NCBI GenBank assembly: GCA_033439685.1
Contig: JAUEDM010000008.1
Span: 310,001 to 374,000, forward strand
Source of the DNA: Apodospora peruviana
Taxonomy: Eukaryota > Ascomycota > Sordariomycetes > Sordariales > Lasiosphaeriaceae
Direction: 5' to 3'
DNA length: 64,000 nt
Of this stretch, positions 1-12,359 are shown piece after piece; within the stretch, counting starts at the first letter, position 1, and each line of letters begins with the position of its first letter. Under the pieces are notes generated by a model. It did not search any database and was not told the origin of the DNA. It saw only the letters and a list, made by a program, of their open reading frames with translations. Position numbers and translations under genes: made by a program.

Positions 1-2832
1 ACCATTCCATCGAGTACTTTACAAGGGTCCAGCTCGTGACTTCTCAGGGCTCTTGATAGGCATCCTGGAAATCCCTATTTAAGCTGCAAAAGATGGCTTG
101 TAATTGTCGTGTCAGGCCCTAGCAGCCGATCGCAGAAGATGTCACATGCAAGGATGTTGCAGGGTTTTGTAAAAAGCACTTGACGGCTACTATTTACCGT
201 GGAGTGGTGTATAATTCAACTTACCAGCGCATATCCTAGCTTCGGTACACCATCCCAAGATGTGGCGCCCGTTGGCGATCTCGTCCAATGCAGTGTCGAC
301 GCACCGGATGTCCTCAAAGTTGGGGTAAGGAAGCCTGCTGCCATCGTCAGTGCAGGAAAGATGCCACACAAGCGCACCATCCATCGTGTCTGTCGGGAAG
401 ACGGCCGTTGAGAACCCCTTCAGCAGACTTTTCCCTGCGTATTGGTGGATTCGTGGTGATTCAGTCAGTCGAGACATCATATTCAGCGGGACCTCCAGAC
501 CGCTGTTATACCGACTTCGTCTCGGGATGGGATAGCCCTCCACGACAACTGGATTCCGGAACAGCTTGTGCCAGCATTGACCAGCAGTGCTCGGGTCGGA
601 CGAGATCTTGCGGGTCAGGAAGTGCAGGCTGCAGACGGATTTCGAGGCTAGACCTTTCAGATGAGGGGAGATATCGATCACAGGCAAAGAAAAGAACAGG
701 TCCTTGTCCGTTTCGGACGTCCTCATTGCTGCTCCGAGCCAGGCAATCTGTTCAACGACCTCGGCCACACTGTCCGACGAACCCTGGACCTCTACCGAGA
801 GGCGAGAGTCCACTTTCAGTTTTATGAAGGTCTTGTCCGGTAGCGTTCCTTCACATTCGCTCCCTGAATCCAGTGCGCGCTTCAATATAGAAAGCAGACA
901 CGGACCGGAAGCCGGCCACGTCTGGCGAATGTACATCTCGCAGGGAAGAGCTTGCGCATCGGTCGCAGAGCCGGTCAGCGTGATGGTCTCGGCGAGAAGC
1001 TTCCCAAGGGGTCCGGTCGAGCCGGCAAACTGTTGTTTTAGAAACGCAACCGGATCCCAGTCTGCGGTTAGGTTCAAGGTGAATCTCTCCGAGGGTCGCC
1101 TGTTGCTCACTTCCTTTGGGCAGCCTGCTTCGAGGTGGCGAACGACTTGGTTGTGGATTCTGCCACAGGTCCGTTCCTGGCCGGGCACTGTAGCGAGGGA
1201 GAGCTCCCGTTTTAATGCCGCTGTCAACCAAAGGTAGGCCGCGGATTTGAAGACTATCTTGGTATAGTCTCCCTTGCTCGGGAGAGCGATGATGTCGTCA
1301 TCTTCCTCTCCGGCAGCGCCGGCAGCATCGAAACCTTCATCATCCAGGTCTGGAAGCTGAAACGGAGGCTCAATATCGTCGTTCCCAAGACCGTCAAGCC
1401 ACCCCCGGATGAAGGCGTGCACGGTTGACATGTCAACCCTTTCCTTCCGATGGCTCGAACCCCCAGAGCCACAGCTCTGGGAGTCCATAGCAAGAGCCGA
1501 TTGAAATCGGGACGCGATGTTACTAGAAGTCGGAAGAAGGATTAGTTCAACATAAAATGCCATCAATGTTGTGGATGCGTTGTTAGTTCCAACTCACTTC
1601 CGATACTTATGAATAAAGAACATGATCTCTCTCTCCGTCCTGCCTGAGCCTGTGCATCCTAATCTCAAGGCAAATGCCCTGAGTAATCGTGGCAGGCTGC
1701 GGCCAAGTGCTTCGACGAGCTGCGCATCCTCCTCGCTCCTCTTCGCCGTTTCGGTTGTAACATAGTCTACCAACGTCTCGGCAAACTGAAGAGTGTACAT
1801 CTCCACGTCATCCTCGGAGACGCTCTGCGCTACCGAGTAGACGGTTGCCGCGTAATCGACTTCGCCGGCGTCACCGGTGGGATCTTGGGGAACATCTTCG
1901 GGGGTCTGCATCATGCTGAGCCTCCCCACGGACCCGTAACCGGAATCTGTGTTTGGCGTTGGGAATTTTGATGCCGTGTCGACAATGGTGTTGGGGTCGT
2001 TGAAGAGCGTAAAGTCGCCATATTCACCTGGCAAGGTTGCGTCAACAGACTCATCGAATGCTCCAAGTCCGTTGAAGGTATTCAAAAAGTCCTGAGAGGT
2101 CGGCTCGGAATAGCCAGTAGCCATGTTGGGCACCTCTGGCGCAAATAGTGACTCGTTGAACATGGGTCCTGTTACGCTGTCGCTGGGAAACAGAATAAAG
2201 TCTTCGTTGCTCCCGTCGTCTTGCAATCTGAAGTCGGGGGTTTGCCGCTTCTTGCCATTGGGATTCGACCGCACATAGTGCCAACCGTGTGCCTTCTCCA
2301 TGTGTTGCTTGCAGTTCGACTCTCGTTTCGACATGTAAATGCACGGCTTGAAGGCACACTCGTACATGGGCGGGGCCATTGAGTGTTTGTCACTATGATG
2401 GCGCTCCATCTCCTTCTCCGTTGGCCACCCGTATTCGTGGTACTTGCAAGTAGAGACGGGGCATTTCCACGGGCGAGAATGCCTTTTCTCATGCTTGGTC
2501 AGATCGTATTGCCGTTTGAACTCTTTGTCGCAGCCTGGCTCGCGGCACTTGTTGGGGGCAAGCTCTTCCGGGGCAGCCTCCTTCTTCCGCCGGGCCATGG
2601 AGCGCATCATCTGAATCTCTTCCCCCATGTCGTCTTCGGCCTCCTGGCTTGCCGAGCGTCCGATGAAGCGGATGGACTCATCACCCCTTTCCTCAATCTC
2701 GACAGGCTTGCCAGTGTCCAGTGAAATAGCTTTGCCGTTCTCTGGCCGGCCATTGATGTGGATACTATACTCATCATCGTTCCGCTCCGAATCCCCAGCT
2801 TCTGCCTGTCGTTTCGAGTTCTCGGTGAGCAT
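1..2832 (-). CDS. C2H2 zinc-finger protein with long C-terminal region, 3' end beyond window
   Basis: Likely nuclear DNA-binding regulator. Exon 1 (2832-1598) starts at an ATG with a strong context (GCCAAAATG). It encodes an acidic N-terminus, then three C2H2-type fingers at about residues 96-182: CREPGC...H, CPVSTC...H and CAFKPC...H, ending in the KAHGWHYVR stretch seen in a widespread fungal family. A 75-nt intron (1597-1523; GTGAGT donor, CTTCTAG acceptor) joins in phase to exon 2 (1522-225), about 430 residues without a recognised domain but with the motifs NPVVVEGYPIPRRS and HILGWCTEA that I associate with large fungal zinc-finger or NLR-like hypothetical proteins. A good donor (GGTAAGTT, intron from 224) follows, and an acceptor near 66-65 would leave an open frame to base 1, so the gene probably continues off the left edge. 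The fingers are certain; the last exon is inferred. Confidence 0.8.
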
Positions 2833-3117
2833 TTTGGCGGGCGGAACGGAATCGACGGGTTGGCTCCGTGAGGGTGAAGCACACACGATCGAGTCTTGCC
2901 ACGATAATTATCGCGAGAAGTTGGGTCGTTGGGGTTTTGGACGACCAGTTAGTTGGCTCAGGTGGCGGCGGATGGTGGCAGTGCTGCAACACAGCCCAGT
3001 TCTGGGCGCTGTATGAGACCACTTTGGGTGGGCGACGGCCGATCAGAGACACTGCAGCATCCTTATTGGCACCCACACAAATCCCGCCACATTGTTCTGT
3101 CGCTCGTCACCGGAAGT

Positions 3118-3137
3118 GGGGGGGGGGGGGGGGGGGG
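3118..3137 (+). repeat. Poly-G homopolymer (20 G)
   Basis: An uninterrupted run of 20 G immediately precedes the tRNA-Leu-like fragment. It may be a G-quadruplex former or an assembly or length-polymorphic site; the exact length is likely unreliable. Confidence 0.9.
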
Positions 3138-3139
3138 CC

Positions 3140-3192
3140 TCCGAGATTCTAATTCCTGGTCCGAAAGGGAGTGGGTTCGAATCCAACCATCG
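3140..3192 (+). tRNA. tRNA-Leu 3'-half relic (truncated)
   Basis: The segment has the anticodon arm, the long variable arm (GGTCCGAAAGGGA at 3158-3170) and the T arm (GTGGG TTCGAAT CCAAC at 3171-3187) typical of fungal class II tRNA-Leu, with a perfect B box (GGTTCGAATCC). The T stem has one mismatch compared with the usual GTGGG/CCCAC. The acceptor 5' strand and D arm are missing; the poly-G tract sits where they should be. The anticodon loop reads TTCTAAT, so it no longer shows a normal leucine anticodon. It is a tRNA pseudogene or tRNA-derived fragment, not a functional tRNA. The identity as Leu rests on the variable-arm sequence from memory. Confidence 0.5.
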
Positions 3193-3573
3193 TTATGTGC
3201 CTTCGTTTTACCTTTATATACTTTGAAACGGACATGTTTACTTGCCGTTGGTTTTACGTTTGACAGACCAAGGAGATATATCCATAGGAGTGACAGAGTG
3301 GTCAGTAAGTCTTACTATTAGTGCCCCCCCGTTTTTTGCAGATATTGCACGAGATGCCTATATGGTTGCCCATAAGCATTCCATTCGTAATTGTGTTGGA
3401 AAGAAATAACCGCTCGCGTAGGTCCATAAGTCTACTGCCATTGAATCAAATATTGCCACCTCACTCACATGAGCCACCCCTACTTAACCCGTCTAGTAAC
3501 ATTCTTACAGAATTATCAGCAACCCAAAAAAAGCCCTGTCTCTAAACAGAGCCAAATGCCGGCCATCAACGAA

Positions 3574-6500
3574 TCAAACAGCCTGCTGCTCTAGCAAACA
3601 CTTGCATGCGTTTTGAATCTCATTCACCTTAGCAAAGCTCCGAATAGGGCCACCACCGCCTCCTCCCCTTTGCCCATCAGTGTCGGCCTTAGCCTCCTTT
3701 GCATCACCATCGCCACTCATCATCTCCCTGCCAGGAGACAAACACCCAGCAGCCAAAAACCTCGGTACGATCATCTCATCAACTCCATGATCACCAGCCC
3801 TACCAGAACCAACCAACTTCTCACAGAACTTGACAGACCCGACCACGTTTTGGCTGTCCTGCATGGCTCGCAAACAAGGCGTAATGACACACGCTTTCGA
3901 CTTCTCAGCTTCATCACTGCACTCCAGGCCAACATCACCACCCCCGTGAATGTGGTTACCTGCCCTCCGCAGACGACGCATCTGGCACCGGCAACCGCAC
4001 TCATCATGGTCAGCCCTATCCTGCCGTGGAGCCACTGGCACAACTTCGGTATGGTCAGTCCTTTCCTGCCTTGGAGCCACTGACACAACTTCGACAATGT
4101 CACTCCTATCCTGCCGCGGAGCCACCACCGTGTCCTTGGCAATATGCGCCTCCCTTGGAGTTGGCCGCTGCCCGTGCTGCGTAACGGTGGCCATCACAGT
4201 GATCTCCGGCCCGGGTAGACTACTGGCATCAGCAGGCCAACTACTCGACCACCCAACGAAGTCGGTGCTACTGGTATCCCAGTCCGGTTCTTCACTGGTC
4301 CACGATTCCCACGTATCCGAGTTTGACCCGGAGCTCTCAATTGTCGTGTCAGTAGCAGTAGTGGTATCCCAGTCTGTTTCTGGTTCCTCAGTACTAGTAG
4401 CCGACGGGAGCCCGCCCGTCACAGAAGTAGGCTCCCCCCAGCTGAAACTGTCGGACGACGTGTCCCATGGGAAGTCGTTAGACGTGGGTGTTGGTTCCTC
4501 GGACGCTGTCCATGACCATTCTGTTAGGTAGCCGCCTAGGTCATCTGTGCCGCTGCTGCTTGAGATGGTGGTGGTGTGGTGGTGATGTTTAGTAGTCGAG
4601 GTTGACTCCTCGCTTTCGGTGGTCGATTCTTCGGTCGTACTTGTCTTGGTTTTTGTGTAGGTGTGAGTCTTGGTCTTGGTCGTGTGGGAAGTGGTGGATG
4701 AGCTGCTCCAGTCCCAGCTGGTGCTGTCGGACGTCGTTGATGACCACGACCAGGATTCTGCTGATTCTGTTGTTGACCAGGCGTCCCAGCTTGAGTAGGA
4801 CAAGGAAGTCTCTGACGTTGACCATAGCCAGGAACTTGACTCGCTGGAAGTATCACTGCTGTAATCCGAGGAAGTCGCAGAATGACCCGGCTCCGGGTCC
4901 AGGGTTGACCCATCGACGATGGTATATGTAGTCGACTCCAGCTTCACAATGATGGTCTCGGCTGTTTCGACGGGGATAGTTACAACGGAAGGCGTCATTG
5001 TCCAGGGATCCCAGACAGAGGTGCCGCTGCTGGTCGTTGTCTCGGACCACCAAGGATCCCAGGATGAGGGACTGCTACTGCTAGTTTCGGAACTGCAGTC
5101 ACTGCTCACTGAGGAGAATCCGCTGATAGGGGCCATTGACATTGTGGACACCGGGATAGTGTCCGTCATAGTCTCTGTGAAGGTCGTGCCGCTAATCGTC
5201 ACATCCGACGTGGTGAACCCGTCAAGGGTCGTGACTAAGGTCGAGATTACGGTGGTATAGAGCACCGCCGAAGTTGCTTCGGCCGTTTCTGATCCGCTGG
5301 AGAAACATGTTGAGGTATTATATCCTGGTGATAGAGGCGTGCCCGTACTGCCGACGACAATGCTCGACGTGTTGGAAATCCAGGGCAGGGTGCTTGGTCT
5401 CAATCGGAAGTCGCTAGACGTAGCGGTGTCGACAGCAGCAGTTAGACTCAGGGCAATCTGTGGTTGGCCGGTCTCGACAGCCGGCCGCGGTCCGAATTTG
5501 CTGTTCGGCTTTAAATGGAAGGTTTGGACCTCGGGTGTATTGGTTGCTGGTGGAGTGAAGGTGCCCGTCGACCACTTGGTGCATGTGCTGAGAGACACAG
5601 ACGATGATGACATTAATGGTATACCGACAGATGATGACGAAGACTCTGATGGCGGCGGACCGTAGTGCCTGTCATGATGGGGTTTCTTGTGGTGGTGAGT
5701 TTCCTTGCCGCAGTCCCCGTGGTACTTGGTCAGGTCTTTTCCATGGGATGAGACGACGTTTGAACCGCAATTACTGAACTTGGCGAGGTAGATCTTGTGG
5801 TGTTGTTGGCGGAAGACAGCGTAGACAGATCGCAAGAACGTATCACCGAGAATAAAGAACTCATCAGACGGCAATGCACCAATCACACAGATCTCGCCCA
5901 CTTCTGGTGTCGGGCTTTCAATGACGAAGATGAAATCCTTGTAGGGCACGTGGACGGTGAAGTCCCCAAAGGTGAAGTCGACGCTGCCTGGCTGATTCCG
6001 GAGACTGCAGTCGACCGTGTATCCGTATATGCTCTCCGTTGGGTCGGTCAAGTTGAAGAAGCTGACCAGGCCGTTAAATGCCGGTGTCGGGATATAGGTC
6101 AAAGTCGTCCCCGAGTCGGGAAGGAAGCGCTCCTCGAAGGATCTGTTGGTGACTGGAACTGATAGGCATGTTCCTGGCATTGTATGGCCGATGGATGTGA
6201 CGTTTATCCAGTATCTGCGGATGACCAAGGGGAGTGTCAGTATCGACATCCAACCGTCTAACGGTTTAGAAGTATCGACGTACCGGTAATATCCATCCTT
6301 CTCCTTGGAGAGTTGTGATGCAAGTTCGAGCTCGTGGAGAGGTCCCTCGAACTTTCCAAGATCAACACCGCCAAAGATGACCTCGCCTGTGTCGAGATCC
6401 AAGTCAGGTCAGTCATGCATATTACAGAGTTTAATAATACTTCACACGAGACGTACCATCGTCGGCATCCACGCTTCCAAGACAAATGCTGAAGTCTTTA

Positions 6501-7380
6501 TCCTTAATCAACTCCTGCTCATACAACTCATCGATGAATGTGTTGTAATCCTGATTGTAGCCGGCACCGTAGCCAGCGCCTAGGATCCCCGACGGCATGT
6601 TGGTTGCGTACGTGGCCACGCCGAACTGGACAGGTTCCGAGAAGCCAAAGTACGGGGGCGGTGTCTCCCAGAACGGGTAGTACGGGTCTTTGCAGATGGG
6701 TGTGTCAGGTTACACCCAGTTGTGAATAGTGACTGACGACGGAAACTTACCTGTAAAAGTCACGGTATCCTGATAATATTTGATGAACACGGTGCCACTG
6801 CCGTACATGATCCAGTGCCCAGGGCATGTTTCGGTCTTGTTGATTATCGTCTGTGACTGCTCGGGGATGTAGGTGCCCAGCAAGCGGCAGAGAGTCTCAT
6901 AGTCTGGGTATCCTTGCGATCCCCATCCCGAACATGGAGGATCGACCCATGTCTCAGATGACCCCGTGTCAAAGTCGAGCGTGACCATTTGTGGTGGCTC
7001 TCCAATCCACACTTTTTAGGGTCAGTGGTTGTTTTCAAAAGAGGGACACTTTGGGTTTGTTTACTTTGGATTCCGTATGCTGCATCCTTGAAGAAGGCTG
7101 TCGTGTTGAGGGCAACCGGCGTTGTCGTCGGCGCCGAAGTCTTGGACCGAGCCGCTTCGCGATCGTTAGTAGTAGGAGTATGTACAGACATGCGGTTGGC
7201 GATAGTCGGTGGCCGGCGCCGCATGGGGAGGCGGACGACGTGGCCATCGTCCGGAGGCTCTTTCGCTGCCCGATCTAGGAAATGTACATGGACCGAGGAG
7301 TCTAAATCGGTATCACGAGAAGGAGATGGCGAGGCAGAGGTAAGACAAAGAAGCAGCGAGACCAGAATAAGGCGACGCAT
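3574..7380 (-). CDS. Secreted pepsin-like (A1) aspartic protease with long Ser/Thr-rich tail
   Basis: Extracellular or cell-wall aspartyl endopeptidase. Five exons: 7380-7065, 7011-6751, 6687-6457, 6386-6284 and 6214-3574 (introns 53, 63, 70 and 69 nt); spliced product 1183 residues. The N-terminus MRRLILVSLLLCLTSA is a signal peptide, followed by a propeptide-like segment. The first catalytic aspartate is in FDTGSSETW (exon 2) and the second in LPDSGTTLTYIP (exon 5); FILGDTFLRSVYAVF near the end of the fold is the usual A1 motif. After the protease domain come several hundred residues very rich in Ser, Thr and Trp (WSSSTTS-type), then three copies of a roughly 17-residue VAPRQ(D/E)R unit, then a Cys-containing tail of about 150 residues of unknown fold. 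No hydrophobic GPI-type C-terminus is visible. The family and catalytic residues are clear; the tail's role (wall attachment or spacer) is inference. Confidence 0.9.
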
Positions 7381-8244
7381 TGTAAGAGACAGTCAGAGCC
7401 TCTACTTAGGTGTAAACGAGAGTAGACAGTCGGATATGAGAGCAAGACTTAAGACCACACAATAGAAAAGATAGCCTCCGAGTTGAGACAACACAACCCG
7501 TAGTGACAGAGGCAGACGAACCATATATACAAGCCCAGCAAAGCATCAGCTGAGGGCTGATTTGAAGCTCCTTTTCTGAACATCATCTCTGACACATCGG
7601 AACTTAACCATCGCCTTCATCGAGCACGACATACGGATGCGAAAGAATCTCTGTGTTCACATGCGAGTCCCCATGTCCAAGCCCGCAGCGCTTTACTTCC
7701 CACATCGTGGTTCATTGGGGGTATGAGTGCCAAGAACCGGCCCAGCTGCTGACCATCTGCTGCATCATGTTCTGACATATGTTGAGAGATGAAAGGTCTG
7801 CACAGAGTTTGGTACCACTGTATCTGAAGAGCGCGCAGCGTGCCCTTTAATATGGACCCTGAGGCGCACAGTAGCTCGCGGATATGCACGATATGCCCGG
7901 TCCTGTTAGTTACCGAGACAACTACGTTGACACATGCATCGTTACCGTACTTCAGTCGTACACCACCAGATCTGTCAAGTCAGACACAGCAGGCAGTTTT
8001 ACACGAACCCGTCATTCTTCATGACAAGTATCACGTAAGATTGCAAATCCAAGAGAGTAACACTAATGTACATTAGTAGAGTCCTTTCCGTCCGGCATCC
8101 GAACACCAAGCGGTGAAACAAACACCCCAAATCTGTGTACCACCAAACTCCAGAAAGCACACAAACACACACCGGTTAAAATTTTCCGAACCCAAAGACG
8201 CCCCTTCAACCCATTTTGATCCAGATTCAGTGGCGCACGATGCC
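7381..8244. other. Intergenic, promoter of protease and 3' flank of next gene
   Basis: No gene is recognised. The right part is the 3' flank of the rhodopsin-domain gene; the left part contains the likely protease promoter. Short open frames here show no family resemblance. Confidence 0.5.
7524..7529 (-). promoter_or_regulatory. Possible TATA box of the aspartic protease gene
   Basis: A TATATA core lies about 145 bp upstream of the protease ATG (7380). This is a plausible distance for a fungal TATA element, but it is assigned only by position and sequence. Confidence 0.35.
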
Positions 8245-9813
8245 TTACATACGATCAAACATTTTTCTCAAATCATCCTCATCCTCCGGCCTCTCGTGAT
8301 AACTGACCGTGATCTCCTGCGTCTGCAAGATCTTGCGCGGATTCGCGTCAGATAGCCGCTTCATGGTCTCTTCGCTCATGCTTCCAGACTCCAGATCATC
8401 AAGCGTGCTGAAGCTACCCGACATCCGCTTCCCCGGTTTGTATCCCGACGTGACCGTAACGATCGTGCTATTAGATCGTTGCACGGTACCCGCCGACGCA
8501 GTCTGGTCCTTCTTCATCTTCATGTGGCTGCCCGACTCGACTCCTCCTGTCGGGCTGTAACCGTATCTGCGCCGCGTAGCCACCCGGACCTCGCGCACCA
8601 GGACGCGGAGCACGGGGATGGATGCCGCGACGATCGTGATGGCCACTTCTCCCGATCCCCATATCACGAGGTTGTATCCCTCAACTTTTATTTAAATTGA
8701 CATTAGCAAACAAACACTGCCAATTCACGACAAAATGTTGAGAAGACGGGAGACATACATGTAAAATCACCGTTCAGAATAACAGGAATGGTGGAACACT
8801 TGACAAAAGCTGCACCGCCGGCACTGTATCACACGGTTAGACTTGCACGTCCATATGTGTCCGATCAAAACCAGATCTGACTGAATCAGGGGCCTGATTC
8901 ATCAGCGTTACTCACAAGACACCCATGCTCATCGCAACAGCAACACCAATCTTTTCCTTCCTGCGCATCTGCAGACCCCAAACCACCGACCATGGCAGCA
9001 GCGCGAGCACAATATCCATCAGTCCAGAGTACGCTATCCCCGTCATCAGTGTACGCTCCAGCAAACCCAAAGAGCCAAGATCAAAACTCACCAGCCGCAA
9101 AAATAGCATAGTAAGCATTAACCCTGGGGTCCCAACAACTCCCAGGAACCTCTCGATCCCACCCCCTCTGGACAGGCCAGCACTGGATCCAGGTCGTGAC
9201 GACATTCACGCTCATGGCCAGGTTCATCGTGACAATGATGCACCAGACCGCGACCTTGGTTTTCTTGCCTGTAATCCGCAAAAGCGTCATCCCGAACGAC
9301 GTCTTGCTCCACACTGCCGCCAGGATCGCCAATGACCCAGAAACGCTGCTCAGCAGAGAAACTGTCGCCAGATTTGTTTCGGGCGATAAGTCGCTGACGT
9401 GTTTCCCGAAGCCGAATGTCTGGATGTTGATTATGTTGATCACCGTGTCGCTGAGAAGTGCTAGCTGAACCGTGAACGGACGGTTAGTTACGTCATCATC
9501 GGACTCGGGAAGGCGGAAGGGAGATTTGTGTTCAGTGAGAGTGTGTACGAATGATGTACACGTCATGAAGGTAGAAACTTGCCCAGGCTGCGATGAGCAC
9601 GTGGTCGTCCCACCAGAGACCTCGCTTTTTAAGGAACTTGCAGTAGAGGCGTAGTGCGAGGAAGAGGCCGGACACGGATGTTAGTAGCCACCCGGCGATG
9701 ATCATGATCCGGCCGTTGGACTCGACTGCCGCTGGGCGGGGAGTGCTGGGTTCTGGCATCGAGCTGAATAGGCGCGCTGGTGCGAGGCCGAAGGGGTGAT
9801 ACTCCGATGCCAT
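8245..9813 (-). CDS. Seven-helix rhodopsin-domain membrane protein (PTH11-like/SAT4 family)
   Basis: Integral membrane protein of the fungal rhodopsin-like family, which includes GPCR-like PTH11 proteins and many of unknown function; no ligand can be assigned. Five exons: 9813-9579, 9460-9092, 9033-8916, 8823-8759 and 8684-8245 (introns 118, 58, 92 and 74 nt); 408 residues. Diagnostic family pieces are RIMIIAGWLLTSVSGLF followed by WWDDHVLIAAWATLLSD, then FGFGKHVSDL, ITGKKTKVAVW, CWDPRVNAYYAIFAAAYSG, MDIVLALLPW and LRRK-like MRRKEKIGVAVAMSMG. The acceptor placed at 9461 restores the conserved AW-x-LLSDT passage. The C-terminal 110 residues are a hydrophilic cytoplasmic tail rich in Ser, Thr and charged residues. 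No CFEM domain precedes helix 1, so this is the CFEM-less class. Confidence 0.85.
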
Positions 9814-11726
9814 GGCGATGTAAACAAGATCAAATAAATGTGAAAAGTTTAAAAGTGAAGTTAAGCACCAGTGCCGAAAGAGAGAAGTGAAGACAAGCCA
9901 AGACAAGACGCCCAGCGTCAGCAACGATAACGAAAAGAGCGACGAAGGTCAGGTAAGGTAGGCGATGTCATGATCATCGACGACGGCATGACGAATGTGG
10001 GCGGCACTAGGGATAAATAAGGAGAAACATCATGGAGCCTCCCAGGAATTTTTCGTTAGGAACAATGATGCTTATCACAGAAAGTGAGAATCCAGACTGC
10101 ACAAAGTGCTTGATACGTCTGCTTGAGGTCAAGTCAAGAGCGATGGGTGATGCGATGGATCGAGGGGAAGGATAAATGAAGATCTCTCACAAGAACCGGA
10201 TCTCGTGATGGCGTGGTTGTTGAAAGGTTGCCCACTTGGGACGAGACGGTTAAATGGACTTTCAGGTGGCAAGCAGGAGTACTTAAAGGACTGCATCGCC
10301 TGGTTATGGGATGCAGAAAAAAGACGGGGAGATTTCAACTCCAAAACCTTTCTTGTTGTTTCGATGCCATAGCGTCCGGGAAAATATCTTCTTCTGGCAT
10401 TTCTCTTCCGGGGCAACTGGTCGGTCGGAGAAATGCGGCGACGGCAGCGGGTCAGGCCATTCCGGGATTTGGGGATGCAATGGGCTTTACTTATTATCAT
10501 GGTTAAGTTTCTGCTGACTTTATTCGTGGTTCACAGAGCATTTCATGTGCCTCGAGATGAATGGGTAAGTGTCAGTTCATCTCAACCTGCATGCTAATAC
10601 TCTGCGTTCACTCGAATCGAAGCTGCAGAGAAGGATGCAGAGAATGGAGCCAACACTCGGGATAATAATGAAGTACGTATGTGCTTACCTGTTCTGTCGA
10701 TGTGGCGCCATCTCGAAGCCTGTGCTCGACCCGGAAATCGTTGTTGAACGGTTGGCGCTGGTCGATCAAACAAACAGACCCCTTTTCCCCAAGAAAATTT
10801 AATGCGGTGTTCTCGCGGCGGGTAAAACGGCGTCGTCATCATTAACCTCCGCTTGCCTGTGCGTCAGCGAGCCTCCGAATGTCTAAAAGGAGGACTGTTT
10901 GCCACTATTTCGCAAATTGATGGACCATCTTTGAGGTTGACCTCGGTGAGCAGACTTGATGTCGTGTTAAGACCATGAGTTTCAATTGGGTTCAGGTTTC
11001 AGGTCCCCTTTCCACCACTGCGCACCCCATCTACTCTGGCCAAACTGCTGGATGGAATTGATAGATAAAATGTTGTTAATAGACACAAACTCTTTGGGCT
11101 GACGATTTCGGACTCTCACGCTCGACAAGTCTCGATCCCTTCTTTTTCTAGGTGAAGTGCTACGCGTCCGATGGAGCAACACCCGATGCGTCCGACCTTT
11201 GGGTGTCGCAGGTGGGACAGTGGTGAACCAGCCGAGCCATTCGTTATGCATCTGTGGTGCGGCTCGTTGCGTGGAACCGGGAGATGCTGCAGGGGATCGT
11301 CCAGTCCATGGTAATCGTGAATCCGGGGGACCAACGACGGCTGCCGTTGAACAAAATCCAACCATATCCGTACAGTAGTTGACAGCTGTGGCATCTATTG
11401 TCTTGCTGTTGACACATACCCTCCCAGATAGGCGTGCCATAGGTAAAGATGGAGTGTCCAGATAAGCTCCAACGTTTTTGTCTCAAAGTTCCTGTGTCCT
11501 TTTAAGGTGCGTTCTTCAATTGTCACTATTACAGCTGTAAACCTATAAAACAAAGATGAAGAAGTTTTGATTAACGTCATTAAAAATAATCGTAACCCGC
11601 CTTAAAACGGTCCCAGTCATCTGGAAACGTCCCGAGTATTTGACATTGTTCATAACTTGTTCCTAACGCTTGGTTCATCAGGAATACAAGTTCAAAACTA
11701 CCTCTCGTAGATCGTAATCACGGTAC
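9814..11726. other. Gene-free interval, about 1.9 kb
   Basis: Only short unsupported ORFs are present; I see no transposon termini, tRNA or conserved protein. It contains the upstream region of the rhodopsin-domain gene and the 3' flank of the cytochrome b561-type gene. Confidence 0.5.
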
Positions 11727-12359
11727 TCAAGCATCAACCTTTGCACCCTGATTTCCCTTCGTCTTCCCTACATATGCAATCAATCCGAGCAACAAGAGCC
11801 CCGCCACTCCAGCCAAAACCGAGTAGACGATCAACCCTACTTCACTATATTCTGGACTCCCCAATGCCAATTGTAGTCCCAGTCCCCCATTGACGATCCC
11901 CAGTAGCAACAGGGTACGACCGAACCACACATGAATCGTCGACCAATTCGAGCGCTGCTGCGTGCGAACATATCGACGATGGTGGATATATCCGATGAAC
12001 GGCTGCAGTAAAATCCCAACAGCGATAACTGCCCCGAGGACAGTATGGACGTTGTTGTCTAGCTGTAGGGGTGTAATCTTGTCAGCCGATGGAAAATAAC
12101 TATAAGAGGACGACTGTATCTATACCTGGTCTTTGATCTGGAAAAGACGGACGCCAGTGACCAGGCCCGCTATCACGAGTGCCAGTCCGGTGAGTTGACA
12201 AGATGCGTGGATCCAGAGGGCATTTTTGGACTCGATGGAGCGGATCAGGACGGCGCCGATGGGCATGAAAACCACAAAGGCGAGGCCCATCAATATCCCG
12301 TGGGCTGTTGCTAGGGAAGGGACGCTGGCTTGATCTTCGAAGGTAGTTTCGGATGACAT
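11727..12359 (-). CDS. Small cytochrome b561/ferric-reductase-like membrane protein
   Basis: Transmembrane haem-b electron carrier of the cytochrome b561 fold, as found alone or fused to DOMON domains in fungi. Two exons (12359-12126 and 12062-11727, 63-nt intron, donor CAG/GTATAG, acceptor CTACAG) give 189 residues with no DOMON domain and no obvious signal peptide. About five hydrophobic helices are visible. Candidate haem-ligand histidines lie in ATAHGILMG (His20), LWIHASCQ (His51), DNNVHTVLG (His84), GYIHHRRY (His105/106) and TIHVWFGR (His122), the usual b561 arrangement. It is divided from the LPMO gene by about 650 bp on the same strand. AA9 enzymes need an electron donor, but a functional link from adjacency alone would be speculation. 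The family call is firm; the substrate is unknown. Confidence 0.85.

Larger units (their letters stand above)
2833..3573. other. Intergenic region with G20 tract and tRNA relic
   Basis: This is the shared interval between the convergent-side end of the protease gene and the 5' end of the C2H2 gene. It holds the promoter of the latter, a 20-G homopolymer and a tRNA-Leu 3' half (both listed separately). No ORF here resembles a protein I know. Confidence 0.6.
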
